A DNA stretch of 64,000 nucleotides, taken from Aquabacter sediminis (GTDB taxonomy: Bacteria; Pseudomonadota; Alphaproteobacteria; Rhizobiales; Xanthobacteraceae). The stretch is taken from assembly GCF_028863665.1 (NCBI RefSeq), contig NZ_JARBFX010000003.1, forward strand, positions 496,001 through 560,000, written 5' to 3'. The first letter of the stretch is position 1. Each line of letters starts with the position of its first letter. The translations under genes and the position numbers were made by a program. Positions 53,622 to 62,127 of this stretch are shown piece by piece. A model generated the notes under the pieces. The model saw nothing but the letters and a program-made list of their open reading frames with translations. It was not told the origin of the DNA and searched no databases.

Positions 53622-53976
53622 TTCTCTTGTCCTTCCTTGGGTTCTCGTGGGCGCGGCGCCGAATGAAAGAGGCGCCTGCAAGCGATCCCCCAACGTGATG
53701 CCCTCCAGAGAGGATCGTTAGCGGGAACGTTCCCAACGTTCGCCTGGAACGTTCCCGCTGTCAAGCGCCGTGTGATCGCCTCCGCCATTTCGGCGGCGCT
53801 TTATCTCGGACGCAGGACGCAGCAGAGGCAAGTCGCAAGCACGCGAACGTGCCGAGGCGCCCCACCGCGCATGGCGTGGCAGGTCAGGAAAGGAAGGGCG
53901 TGGCGCGGAACAAGCGCGGGCCGGGACCTCAGCGCTCTTCGCGTTGCTACTCTTCGCGGTGCTACTCTTCGCGGTG
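53622..53976. other. 355-base region without a supported gene between ccmH and the DapA-like gene
   Basis: Contains the leader and operators of the DapA-like gene (53723-53756) and, next to ccmH, part of a 15-bp tandem repeat. Open frames crossing it are repetitive and Arg/Ala-rich in every frame, without start signals or recognisable products. Confidence 0.55.
53723..53756 (-). promoter_or_regulatory. Paired LacI-type palindromic operators
   Basis: GGGAACGTTCCC (53723-53734) and TGGAACGTTCCCG (core GGAACGTTCC, 53746-53755) are centred 22 bp apart, two helical turns. A further AACGTT core lies between them (53735-53740). Perfect palindromes with a central CG are typical LacI-family sites. 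They lie about 100-135 bases before the start of the DapA-like gene. No LacI-type gene is in the window. Confidence 0.7.
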
Positions 53977-53990
53977 CTACTCTTCGCGGT
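53931..53990. repeat. 15-bp tandem repeat spanning the ccmH stop codon
   Basis: GCTACTCTTCGCGGT is repeated three times head-to-tail (53946-53960, 53961-53975, 53976-53990), with a partly diverged copy before (53931-53945). Read on the ccmH strand each unit is ACC-GCG-AAG-AGT-AGC; in the ccmH frame every unit ends in a TAG stop after HREE. The ccmH stop is in the unit nearest its coding part. Confidence 0.9.
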
Positions 53991-54450
53991 GCTCTTGGGC
54001 CAGCAGGCGCGCGACGCGGGCTTCCTCGTCGGGTGTCAGGCGGGCCACTTCCGGCGGAGCGGCGCGCCGGCGCAGGGCCAGCAGCACAACCACCCCGCCC
54101 AGCATCACGGCCAGGATCGGAGCTCCCCAAAGCAGGGCGTTCCGCCAGGACAAGACCGGGCGCATCAGGACGAACTCGCCGTAGCGGTCCACCATGAAGG
54201 AGAGGACCTGTTGGTTCGTGTCGCCGGCCTTGAGCCGCTCGCGCACCAGGAGGCGCAAGTCGCGGGCCAGCGGGGCATCGGAATCGTCGATGGACTGATT
54301 CTGACAGACCATGCAGCGCAATTCCTTGGAGAGTTCCCGCGCCCGCCCTTCCAATGCGGGGTCGGAGAGCACCTCGTCGGGCTGCACCGCAAAGGCGGGG
54401 GCCACATGCAGCGGCAACAGAAGGGCGAAGAGGAGAAGCAGGACGCGCAT
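53977..54450 (-). CDS. ccmH: Cytochrome c maturation protein CcmH/CycL
   Basis: 157 residues. Signal peptide (RVLLLLFALLLPLHVAPAFA), then the redox motif LRCMVCQNQSIDDSDAPLAR (CxxC near residues 47-50). A membrane helix near 105-127 (NALLWGAPILAVMLGGVVVL) and a short polar tail complete it. It helps keep apocytochrome c thiols reduced for haem ligation. It is the last gene of ccmI-E-F-H (cycHJKL), two bases after ccmF. Its stop lies inside a 15-bp tandem repeat (three full copies plus a diverged one), so the exact C-terminus may vary between strains. Confidence 0.94.
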   Translation of the reverse strand: MRVLLLLFALLLPLHVAPAFAVQPDEVLSDPALEGRARELSKELRCMVCQNQSIDDSDAPLARDLRLLVRERLKAGDTNQQVLSFMVDRYGEFVLMRPVLSWRNALLWGAPILAVMLGGVVVLLALRRRAAPPEVARLTPDEEARVARLLAQEHREE

Positions 54451-54452
54451 GG

Positions 54453-56438
54453 CTATTCCGCCGGAACGGTGGCGACGGTCCGCCGCCGCGCCGTGCGCGG
54501 CGCGCCCACCCGCAGGCGGCGATCGGCCAAGGACAGGGCGCCTCCCACCGCCATGACCACCGCGCCGATCCAGATCAGTGTCACCAGCGGCTTCCAGGAG
54601 GCGCGCACCGAGACCACGCCGTCCGTGCTTTCCTCGCCCATGGCCACGTAGAGCTGGCTCAGCCCGAAGGTGCGGATGCCCGATTCGGTGGTTCCCATCT
54701 GGCGCGCCGCGAACTGGCGCTTGCCCGCCTCGATGGTGCCCTGGCTGACGCCGCCCTCTCGGATCTCGAACACCGCGACGCGGGCGCGATAATTGGGGCC
54801 GCTTCGGTTTTCCATGCGCGCAAGCGTGAGGTCTCGCGACCCGATGGTGATGGACTGGCCCACCTTCACCGCACCAATGCTTTCCAGGCTCCACGTGCTC
54901 TCGGAGACGATGCCGAGCAGGCACAGGCCGACGCCGAAATGGGCCACCGCCGTGCCGAAAGTGGACCGGGGAAGCCCGCGCAGCCGGCGCAGCGCCGTGG
55001 AAACCGGCACGCGGCCAAAGCCGGAACGTTCGACGAGGTCGGTGAGGGCGCCCATCATGATGAACACCGCAATTCCGATGGCCACCGGCGCGAGCACCGG
55101 GCCGCGCCCCTCCGCCGCCGCCGTCACCACCGCCGCCACCACGGCCAGCGCCGCCGCCAGCATCAGCCGCTGGCCCACCCCCAAGAGGTCGCCGCGCTTC
55201 CAGGCCAGAAGCGGGCCGAAGGGCATGGCAAAGACGAGGGGCAGCATCAGCCCGCCGAAGGTCAGGTTGAAGAAGGGCGGCCCCACCGTGATCTTGTCAT
55301 CCGTGATGGCTTCCAGCGCCAGCGGATAGAGCGTGCCCACGAACACCGAGGCGGTGGCCGCGGTGAGGAAGAGATTGTTGAGCACCAGCGCTCCCTCGCG
55401 GGAGACGGGCGCGAACAGGCCGCCCTGCCGCAACTCGCCGGCGCGGAGCGCGAACAGGCCGAGGCCGCCGCCAATGAAGACCGTCAGGATGGCGAGGATG
55501 AAGACGCCGCGCGTGGGATCGGTGGCGAAGGCGTGCACCGAGGTCAGCACGCCCGAGCGCACCAGGAAAGTGCCGATGAGGGAGAGCGAGAAGGCGAGCA
55601 CCGCCAGCAGGATGGTCCACACCTTCAAGGCGTCGCGCTTTTCCATCACCACGGCGGAATGCAGGAGGGCGGTGGCGGCGAGCCACGGCATCAGGGAGGC
55701 ATTCTCCACCGGGTCCCAGAACCACCAGCCGCCCCAGCCCAGTTCGTAATAGGCCCAATAGGAACCCATAGCGATGCCGAGCGTCAGGAACACCCAGGCC
55801 GCGAGCGTCCAGGGCCGCACCCAGCGCGCCCAGGCGGCATCGATCCGCCCCTCAATCAGCGCCGCCATGGCAAAGGAGAAGGAAATGGAGAGCCCGACAT
55901 AGCCGAGATAGAGGAGCGGCGGGTGGATGGCGAGGCCGGGATCCTGGAGGATGGGGTTGAGGTCCCGCCCCTCGCCCGGCGCCGGAACGAGGCGCAGGAA
56001 GGGGTTGGAGGTGAGCAGGATGAACAGCAGGAAGGCGGTCGCCACCGAGCCCTGCACCGCTAGCACATTCGCCCGCAACTGGTCCGGCAGGTTGGCGCCG
56101 AACACCGCCACCAGCGCGCCGAAGGTGGCGAGCACGAAGACCCACAGCAGCATGGAGCCCTCGTGGTTCCCCCAGGTGCTGGTGATCTTGTAGATGGTGG
56201 GCATCTGCGAGTGGGAATTCTCCACCACATTGACCACCGAGAAATCGGACGTGAGATAAAGCGCCACCAGTGCCCCGAAGGCGAAGGTGACGAAGCCGAA
56301 CAGCACGATCGCCACCGGAGCGGCGACGCCCATGAGCACGCTGTCCCCCTTCGCCGCGCCCCAGGCGGGCACCACGGTCTGGAACAGGGCCAGAGCCAGC
56401 GCCAGGATCAGGGCATATTGGCCAAGCTCGGCGATCAT
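54453..56438 (-). CDS. ccmF: Cytochrome c haem lyase subunit CcmF/CycK
   Basis: 661 residues, full length, with about 14-15 membrane helices. Haem-handling motif [20 protein letters not shown] near residue 231 (WWD domain), conserved HIS regions in [19 protein letters not shown] near 165 and [10 protein letters not shown] near 304. A periplasmic domain lies near the end ([20 protein letters not shown]). CcmF joins haem from holo-CcmE to apocytochrome c in the inner membrane. Its ATG overlaps the ccmE stop (ATGA). Confidence 0.97.
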   Translation of the reverse strand: MIAELGQYALILALALALFQTVVPAWGAAKGDSVLMGVAAPVAIVLFGFVTFAFGALVALYLTSDFSVVNVVENSHSQMPTIYKITSTWGNHEGSMLLWVFVLATFGALVAVFGANLPDQLRANVLAVQGSVATAFLLFILLTSNPFLRLVPAPGEGRDLNPILQDPGLAIHPPLLYLGYVGLSISFSFAMAALIEGRIDAAWARWVRPWTLAAWVFLTLGIAMGSYWAYYELGWGGWWFWDPVENASLMPWLAATALLHSAVVMEKRDALKVWTILLAVLAFSLSLIGTFLVRSGVLTSVHAFATDPTRGVFILAILTVFIGGGLGLFALRAGELRQGGLFAPVSREGALVLNNLFLTAATASVFVGTLYPLALEAITDDKITVGPPFFNLTFGGLMLPLVFAMPFGPLLAWKRGDLLGVGQRLMLAAALAVVAAVVTAAAEGRGPVLAPVAIGIAVFIMMGALTDLVERSGFGRVPVSTALRRLRGLPRSTFGTAVAHFGVGLCLLGIVSESTWSLESIGAVKVGQSITIGSRDLTLARMENRSGPNYRARVAVFEIREGGVSQGTIEAGKRQFAARQMGTTESGIRTFGLSQLYVAMGEESTDGVVSVRASWKPLVTLIWIGAVVMAVGGALSLADRRLRVGAPRTARRRTVATVPAE

Positions 56439-56968
56439 TGGGTGAGGCTCCCGGGCGCCGTGGAGGCGGGCTTGGTGGTGGCGGCAGCGGGCTTGGCCTT
56501 GGCCGGGCCGTCGGCAGCGCCGGGCCTGGCCTGCTGAGCCTCTTCCATCCAGTGGCCCTGCTGCTTGAGAGCGTCGGCCACCTCGCGCGGCATGTACTTT
56601 TCGTCATGCTTGGCGAGCACCGTGTCGGCCTTGAAGGTGCCGTCCGGCTGCACCGCCCCTTCCGCCACCACGCCCTGCCCTTCCCGGAACAGGTCCGGCA
56701 GGATACCGGTATAGGCGATGGTCACGCGGGCATTGCCGTCGGTGACGGCGAAGCGCACGGACGGGCCCTCTTTCACCAGGCTGCCGGTCTCCACCAGCCC
56801 GCCGAGGCGGGTGCGGGTGCCGGGCGCGACCTTGTGTTCCGCCACCTCGGTCGGGGTGCGGAAGAAGACGATGGTGTCGTTGAGCGCTGTCAGGATCAGG
56901 CCTGCGGCAAGACCGAGCACGGCGAGCCCAACCCCGATCAGGACCAGGCGGCGACCTTTTCGCGTCAC
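56435..56968 (-). CDS. ccmE: Cytochrome c maturation haem chaperone CcmE/CycJ
   Basis: 177 residues from a GTG at 56968 with GGAGGG upstream; sequence further upstream is open but only encodes repeat-derived peptides. A short basic N-terminus and one membrane anchor ([20 protein letters not shown]) precede an OB-fold. The haem-binding His121 is in [10 protein letters not shown] with Tyr125 (H-x3-Y). An Ala/Lys/Pro-rich tail follows. CcmE carries haem covalently to CcmF in the periplasm. Second gene of the operon. Confidence 0.95.
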   Translation of the reverse strand: MTRKGRRLVLIGVGLAVLGLAAGLILTALNDTIVFFRTPTEVAEHKVAPGTRTRLGGLVETGSLVKEGPSVRFAVTDGNARVTIAYTGILPDLFREGQGVVAEGAVQPDGTFKADTVLAKHDEKYMPREVADALKQQGHWMEEAQQARPGAADGPAKAKPAAATTKPASTAPGSLTQ

Positions 56969-56999
56969 GTCCTCACACCCTCCACCTTGGCCCCGCTTT

Positions 57000-57037
57000 G
57001 CCCAAACGTCACTCGCCCAAACGTCACTTGCCCAAAC
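57000..57037. repeat. 15-bp tandem repeat between ccmI and ccmE
   Basis: GCCCAAACGTCACTC (57000-57014), GCCCAAACGTCACTT (57015-57029) and a partial GCCCAAAC (57030-57037) lie head-to-tail between the ccmI stop and the ccmE GTG. Confidence 0.85.
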
Positions 57038-57056
57038 CCATCCGTGCGACGGCGGA

Positions 57057-58229
57057 TCAGCCGCCGACGCCCAATTCCTTCGCCGTCGCCTCGATCCGGG
57101 CGGTGGCCTCGGCATCGCCGCTGAAGGCGGTGCGCGCCTGATCCAGCGCCCCGCGAACCTTGTCCGGTTCGCCCAGCACCTGGAACGCGCGCGCCAGCCG
57201 CAGCCAGCCGTCCAGATCCTTGGGAGACGCCTTCAGCCGCTGCTCCAGGCGATCCACCATGCCCTGAACCATGGCCGAGCGCTGGTCCGCCGAGAGGCTG
57301 GAGGCCGCAGCCACATCTTGGGCGCTGGGACCGGGAATCGCCAGTCCGGGAGACGCCGGAGGCGCGAGGGGCTTCATTTGGGGCACCGGCGCGCCGGCGC
57401 GGGCGAGCGCGGCGCGCACCAGCCCGACCCAGGGCGCCCCCGGAGGCGCCTCTTCCACCAGCTTGGTCCAGATGGCCACCGCCTCGGCCTTGCGACCATC
57501 CTGCTCGGCAGCCAAACCAAGGAAATAGCGGGCCTTCGGCATGTCGGGCTCAAGCGCCAGCGCCGCCTTGAAGGCCCGCGCGGCGTCCTCGTTCACGATG
57601 CCGTCGCCCCGCAGCACCAGCGTCTCGCCCAGCGCCGCCTGCCGCTCGGCGGTGGAGCCGAGGATGCGGATGGCCTGGGCATAGGCGCGCACCGCATCGT
57701 CGAGCCGGCCCATGCGCACATAGACGGGGGCGAGCAGTTCGTAGCCCTGGCCGTCGGTGGGATTGGCGGCCAGATGCTCCTCCACCTTGCGCACCAAGAT
57801 GGCCACGTCGGTGCGATCCGCGGGCGCCGCGAGCCGCTCGGCCAAAGGCGCGCCGGGAAGGGCGGGCGATCCCAGATGCCAGTAAAGCGCGGCGCCCATG
57901 ACCGGCACCGCCACCAGGGCCAGTGCCGCCACCATGCGTCGGCGGCCGGTGCCCGAGCGCGCCGGAGCGGGGGCGCCGTCCAGCCCCGCCTGGTCGGCGG
58001 CCGCCAGCATGCGACGGGAGACCTCCACCCGCGCCGCCTGCGCCTGCTCCGGCGAGAGGAGGCCGGCGGCCAGATCCCGGTCCAGCTCGGCCAATTGGTC
58101 GCGATAGACGGCAAGGTCCGCCTCCCGCGCCTCGCGGGGAGCACGTCGACGGCTGAGCGGCCACAGCACGGCCATGACCGCCACCGCGGTCATCAGGGCC
58201 AGCGCCGCGAAAAGCGGGGCGGAGATCAT
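57057..58229 (-). CDS. ccmI: Cytochrome c maturation protein CcmI/CycH
   Basis: 390 residues from the ATG at 58229; a TTG at 58259 is possible. Two membrane helices (residues about 3-25 and 98-117) flank a cytosolic leucine-zipper-like loop ([20 protein letters not shown]). A large periplasmic part of tetratricopeptide-like repeats follows ([40 protein letters not shown]). CcmI binds apocytochrome c and presents it to CcmF/CcmH. First gene of the operon ccmI-E-F-H; 88 bases separate it from ccmE, holding a 15-bp repeat. Confidence 0.94.
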   Translation of the reverse strand: MISAPLFAALALMTAVAVMAVLWPLSRRRAPREAREADLAVYRDQLAELDRDLAAGLLSPEQAQAARVEVSRRMLAAADQAGLDGAPAPARSGTGRRRMVAALALVAVPVMGAALYWHLGSPALPGAPLAERLAAPADRTDVAILVRKVEEHLAANPTDGQGYELLAPVYVRMGRLDDAVRAYAQAIRILGSTAERQAALGETLVLRGDGIVNEDAARAFKAALALEPDMPKARYFLGLAAEQDGRKAEAVAIWTKLVEEAPPGAPWVGLVRAALARAGAPVPQMKPLAPPASPGLAIPGPSAQDVAAASSLSADQRSAMVQGMVDRLEQRLKASPKDLDGWLRLARAFQVLGEPDKVRGALDQARTAFSGDAEATARIEATAKELGVGG

Positions 58230-58411
58230 GTTTATGCCGTTACCGGAGGATGCGGGCAAAGCAAAGGCTGCTTTCCGTCGCGGGGGGCGGTGGGAGGGCG
58301 TCGTTCAGGAAAGCGTGATCGTCCTGGCCCCCGCGACCATCGTTCGGGTTGCACCGGCGGCGCGTTCGCGCTTTTTGGTCGACCGTACAAGGATCAGAAG
58401 GAAGACGGCCC

Positions 58412-58789
58412 ATGGCCCTGTTCGACAAGCTCAGCGGCGGGCTGGGCGGCCTCCTCAATTCCGGCCTTGCGGGCGCGATGATGTCCGGCCTGCCGGCCAA
58501 GCTCCAGGCGGCGCTGGCCGCCAGCCCCTATGGCGACCTCGACGGACTGCTGGAGCGCTTCCGCGAGGCGGGCTTTGGCGAGGAGGTGGCCTCCTGGCTG
58601 TCGCAGGGCGAGAATCGTCCTCTCACCCGCGAGCAGATCATGGAGGCGGTGGACCCCATGACCATGGGGGACCTGGCCGCCGCCATCGGCGTGCCCGCGC
58701 CCATGCTGCCGGGACTGATGGCGCAATATTTGCCCGTGGTGGTCGACAAATTGAGCCCCCACGGCACGCTGGAAATGCCCAAGCTCTGA
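58412..58789 (+). CDS. YidB-like (DUF937) protein
   Basis: 125 residues; GGAAG precedes the ATG. Gly/Leu-rich N-terminus (ALFDKLSGGLGGLLNSGLAG), then helical segments with LDGLLERFREAGFGEEVASW near 45 and ENRPLTREQIMEAVDPMTMG near 68. This is the YidB/DUF937 fold family. Its function is unknown. Divergent from ccmI and 93 bases before the SDR gene. Confidence 0.85.
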   Translation: MALFDKLSGGLGGLLNSGLAGAMMSGLPAKLQAALAASPYGDLDGLLERFREAGFGEEVASWLSQGENRPLTREQIMEAVDPMTMGDLAAAIGVPAPMLPGLMAQYLPVVVDKLSPHGTLEMPKL

Positions 58790-58882
58790 TCTGCCGGCCG
58801 CCTTGACGAAAGGCGCGAATTGGCGCCCAAGACCTGCCGAAGGGCGGCACGTTCCGCCGCCCGCACAGGCAGGGAGGCACCC

Positions 58883-59587
58883 TTGGGCGATCAGAAGGTG
58901 GCGGTGGTGACGGCCGGCGGCTCCGGCATGGGGGCTGCGGCGGCAAAGCGGCTGGCGGCGGACGGCTTCAAGGTGGCCATCCTCTCCTCCTCCGGCAAGG
59001 GCGAGGCGCTCGCCGCCGAGCTGGGCGGCGTGGGCGTCACCGGCTCCAACCAGTCCAATGACGACCTCAAGCGCCTGGTGGACCTGACCGTCTCCAGCTT
59101 CGGCCGCATCGACGTGCTGGTGAACAGCGCCGGCCACGGTCCCCGCGCCGCCATTCTCGACATCACCGACGAGGACTGGCACCGGGGCATGGACACCTAT
59201 CTCCTCAACGTCATCCGCCCGACCCGGCTGGTGACGCCGATCATGCAGGCGCAGAAGGCGGGCGCCATCATCAACATCTCCACCGCCTGGGCCTTCGAGC
59301 CGAGCCCCATGTTCCCCACCTCGGCGGTGTTCCGGGCGGGGCTCGCCTCCTTCACCAAGCTGTTCGCGGACACCTATGCGCCCGACAATGTGCGTATGAA
59401 CAATGTGCTGCCCGGCTGGATCGACAGCCTGCCCCAGCAGGACGCCCGCCGCGACGCCGTGCCCATGGGCCGCTACGGCACCTCGGCCGAGATCGCCGCC
59501 ACCATCGCCTTCCTTGCCTCGGAGGGCGCGGGCTACATTACGGGGCAGAACATCAAGGTGGATGGCGGGCTCATGCGCTCCGTCTAG
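58883..59587 (+). CDS. Short-chain dehydrogenase/reductase-fold protein with atypical active site
   Basis: 234 residues from a TTG preceded by GGAGG at six bases; no in-frame ATG lies near the fold start. Nucleotide site TAGGSGMGAAAAKRLAADGF and NSAG are normal. In the active-site region (ISTAWAFEPSPMFPTSAVFR then AGLASFTK) the usual Y-x3-K is not found: by alignment Lys is Arg and Tyr is Ser. C-terminal SNVLPGWIDSL-like and GQNIKVDGGLMRS regions are normal. Standard dehydrogenase activity is doubtful; substrate unknown. Its 3' end is 12 bases from the convergent queD stop. Confidence 0.88.
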   Translation: MGDQKVAVVTAGGSGMGAAAAKRLAADGFKVAILSSSGKGEALAAELGGVGVTGSNQSNDDLKRLVDLTVSSFGRIDVLVNSAGHGPRAAILDITDEDWHRGMDTYLLNVIRPTRLVTPIMQAQKAGAIINISTAWAFEPSPMFPTSAVFRAGLASFTKLFADTYAPDNVRMNNVLPGWIDSLPQQDARRDAVPMGRYGTSAEIAATIAFLASEGAGYITGQNIKVDGGLMRSV

Positions 59588-59599
59588 AGCCCGGCCCCC

Positions 59600-59956
59600 T
59601 CAGCGCCCCTCATATTCCGCCCAGGAGAGGGGCGTCTCGAACACCCGCACGGTGGCGAGCGGCGGCAGGAGCGGCTTGGCGCGGTCCCAGATCCAGATGG
59701 CGATGTTCTCGGCGGTGGGGTTTTCCAGCCCCTCCACCTCGTTGAGGCAATAATGGTCGAGCCGCTTCAGCAGCGGGTCGAACACCGCCTCCACGTCGAA
59801 GAAATCCACCACGAACCCCGTATGGGCATCCACCTCGCCCTCCAGCACCAGTTCCACCCGGTAGGAATGGCCGTGCATGCGGAAGCAGCGGTGGGTCTGG
59901 GGCACGTTCGGCAGGCGGTGGGCCGCCTCGAAGGTGAAGGCCTGGGTGATCTTCAT
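59600..59956 (-). CDS. queD: 6-carboxytetrahydropterin synthase QueD
   Basis: 118 residues. Zinc ligands His13 (FEAAHRLP), His28 and His30 with catalytic Cys24 (HRCFRMHGHSY); later DFFDVEAVFDPLLKRLDHYC and ENPTAENIAIWIWD. It converts dihydroneopterin triphosphate to 6-carboxytetrahydropterin, an early step of preQ0/queuosine synthesis. Its ATG overlaps the queE stop (ATGA), so both are made from one transcript. Confidence 0.96.
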   Translation of the reverse strand: MKITQAFTFEAAHRLPNVPQTHRCFRMHGHSYRVELVLEGEVDAHTGFVVDFFDVEAVFDPLLKRLDHYCLNEVEGLENPTAENIAIWIWDRAKPLLPPLATVRVFETPLSWAEYEGR

Positions 59957-60585
59957 GGGATGCCGACCATCTTGTGAGTCTGGACGGAGAGGCGCCAGTG
60001 CGGGTGGTCGAGGCAATAGGCCACCGCCGCGGCGGTGTTCTCGGCGCGCGCCGGGCCGTCCATGGGTTGCAGGAAGAAATGGGTGAAGGCGAGGCCCGCC
60101 ATATCAGCCGGGTCGAGCCCCGCCTGCGGATAGACCAGCTTCAATTCCTGGCCGGCGGTGAGATTGAGCGCCGCGCCCGCCTTGGGGCTGACGCAGATCC
60201 AGTCGATGCCGGCGGGCGGCAGCAAGGTGCCGTTGGTCTCGATGGCGATCTCGAAGCCTTCCGCGTGGGCGGCTTCAACGAGCGCGTCATCCAGCTGCAG
60301 CAGCGGCTCGCCACCGGTGAAGACCACCAGCCGCCGTGCCCGCTCCGGCCCCCAGACGCGGGCGAGCGCCGCCGCCAGGACGGCCGCGTCCGCAAAGCGC
60401 CCGCCGCCTTCGCCATCCAGGCCGACAAAATCCGTGTCGCAGAAGCGGCACACGGCCTCAGCGCGATCCTCTTCGCGCCCCGACCACAGGTTGCAGCCGG
60501 CGAAACGGCAGAACACCGCCGCCCGACCCGCCTGGGCGCCCTCGCCCTGGAGGGTCTTGAACATTTCCTTCACCGCATAGGACAT
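59953..60585 (-). CDS. queE: 7-carboxy-7-deazaguanine synthase QueE
   Basis: 210 residues from the ATG at 60585 (MSYAVKEMFKTLQGEG); an ATG at 60642 with GAGG upstream would add 19 residues. The radical-SAM cysteines are Cys31, Cys46 and Cys49 in the QueE-specific C-x14-C-x2-C arrangement (GCNLWSGREED ... CRFCDTDF). VFTGGEPLLQLD near 94 and IETNGT near 120 follow. It converts 6-carboxytetrahydropterin to CDG. Operon with queD; queC is in a separate cluster at 9.8 kb. queF is not in the window. Confidence 0.95.
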   Translation of the reverse strand: MSYAVKEMFKTLQGEGAQAGRAAVFCRFAGCNLWSGREEDRAEAVCRFCDTDFVGLDGEGGGRFADAAVLAAALARVWGPERARRLVVFTGGEPLLQLDDALVEAAHAEGFEIAIETNGTLLPPAGIDWICVSPKAGAALNLTAGQELKLVYPQAGLDPADMAGLAFTHFFLQPMDGPARAENTAAAVAYCLDHPHWRLSVQTHKMVGIP

Positions 60586-60817
60586 GGGCCAAGCCCATAT
60601 CGCCGCAGGGGCGCGGAGGGAAGCCTCTGAATGGTCGGCCATGCCGCCTCGCAAGCCCCGTTTGCGAAAGCGCAGATCGCAATCCCGGTTATGAGCCCCT
60701 AACTGTGCATCAACGCCCTCGACACGCCGTGCCCGCCCCCAAAGCGGGAACCGGCGGGCGAGGGCTCCCCTTCCCCCTCCGACGGCTCAGGCCGATCGGA
60801 GACGCAGGAGACGCACC

Positions 60818-61765
60818 ATGCAGCTCACCGGCATTCACCACCTCACCGCCATCACGGCGGATGCGGCCTATAACCACCATTTCTACACCGACACGCTGGG
60901 CCTGCGCCTCGTCAAGAAGACGGTGAACCAGGACGACACCTCCGCCTACCACCTGTTCTATGCGGACGGCGAAGCCAATCCCGGCACCGACATCACCTTC
61001 TTCGACTGGCCGGCGGCGCCCGAGCGGCGCGGCACCCATGCCATCGTGCGCACCGGCCTTCGGGTGCGCGATGAGGCGGCGCTGGAGTTCTGGGCCGGAC
61101 GGCTGAAGGAGAAGGGCCTCGCCACCTCCGGCCTCATCAGCCGCGACGGGCGCACCGTGCTGGATTTCGAGGACAAGGAAGGCCAGCGCCTGACCTTGCT
61201 CGCCGATGGCGGCACCGGCCCCGGCGTGCCGTGGGAGAAGAGCCCCGTGCCCGCCGATCACCAGATCCGCGGCCTTGGCCCCATCACCCTCTCGGTGCCA
61301 GACCTTGCCCCCACCGATGCGGTGCTGACCCATGTGATGAACATGCGCCAGGCCCGCATCTACCAGGCCGAGGGCGCGGACGTGGCCGTCTATGAGATGG
61401 GCGAAGGGGGCCCGGCCGCCGAGCTTCACGTGCGCATCGAACCCAAGCTCCGCCCCGCCGGCCAGGGCGCGGGCGGCGTGCACCATGTGGCCTTCCGGGT
61501 GCCGGATTTTGCGCAATACGACGCCTGGGCCGAGCGCCTCGCTTCCCTGCGCGTGCCCTCCTCCGGCCCCGTGGACCGCTTCTATTTCCGCAGCCTCTAT
61601 TTCCGCGAGCCCAACGGCATCCTCTTCGAACTCGCCACCGACGGCCCCGGCTTTGCCACCGACGAGCCGCTGGAGACCCTGGGCGAAAAGCTGTCCTTGC
61701 CGCCCTTCCTGGAGGGGCGCCGGGCGCGGATCGAGGCGGGGTTGAAGCCGTTGGTTACGGTGTGA
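60818..61765 (+). CDS. Glyoxalase-fold ring-cleaving dioxygenase (MhqO/PcpA-like)
   Basis: 315 residues; CAGGAG upstream of the ATG. Two vicinal-oxygen-chelate halves: metal His in [10 protein letters not shown] at the start, a second His in [19 protein letters not shown] near 218, and Glu in [20 protein letters not shown] near 268, giving the 2-His-1-carboxylate site. This subgroup opens hydroquinone-type rings or serves quinone resistance; the substrate is unknown. Single gene, divergent from queE-queD. Confidence 0.9.
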   Translation: MQLTGIHHLTAITADAAYNHHFYTDTLGLRLVKKTVNQDDTSAYHLFYADGEANPGTDITFFDWPAAPERRGTHAIVRTGLRVRDEAALEFWAGRLKEKGLATSGLISRDGRTVLDFEDKEGQRLTLLADGGTGPGVPWEKSPVPADHQIRGLGPITLSVPDLAPTDAVLTHVMNMRQARIYQAEGADVAVYEMGEGGPAAELHVRIEPKLRPAGQGAGGVHHVAFRVPDFAQYDAWAERLASLRVPSSGPVDRFYFRSLYFREPNGILFELATDGPGFATDEPLETLGEKLSLPPFLEGRRARIEAGLKPLVTV

Positions 61766-62127
61766 GGATGGGGAGCGGGCGGCTCTAGGAGGGGCCGCCT
61801 GCGGTGGGGTCGCGACAGAAGCGGTTATTCTTGGAAGCGTTCATGCAGGTCTGCTCCGGACCCCGTTGCGGTCGTTCAGCTTGCCTTGCCCGCAGCCTGA
61901 AAACGGTCGAAAGGCATCCGAATAACGCCTTGAACGGGGCCGGTGAAGGACGGTCTGTTATCGGACGACGTAAAGGTCTAGCGGCCGTTCCAGTGTCAGC
62001 CGAACTGCATCGCATGGTTAGCCGTCGCCGCAGCCCATCTGCCTTCAGCGACCCTGTTAAACAGCCGTAACGAGGGATGCCGAACACACTGAGATTGGTC
62101 GTGTAGGCGACGGAAGTCGAGCCGAGA
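61766..62127. other. 362-base region without a supported gene
   Basis: Composition is more mixed and less G+C-rich than the core window. Frames on both strands (for example a leftward one from about 62207) are rich in Ser/Arg/Cys, lack ribosome sites and resemble no family. It may be decayed mobile or foreign DNA at the edge of the PIN-gene segment, but I see no terminal repeats. Confidence 0.5.

Noticed and set aside
53772-54197. Rightward frame with repeated ATLRG units near ccmH
   Set aside because: The peptide repeat is just the 15-bp DNA array read on the opposite strand; no start signal or family.
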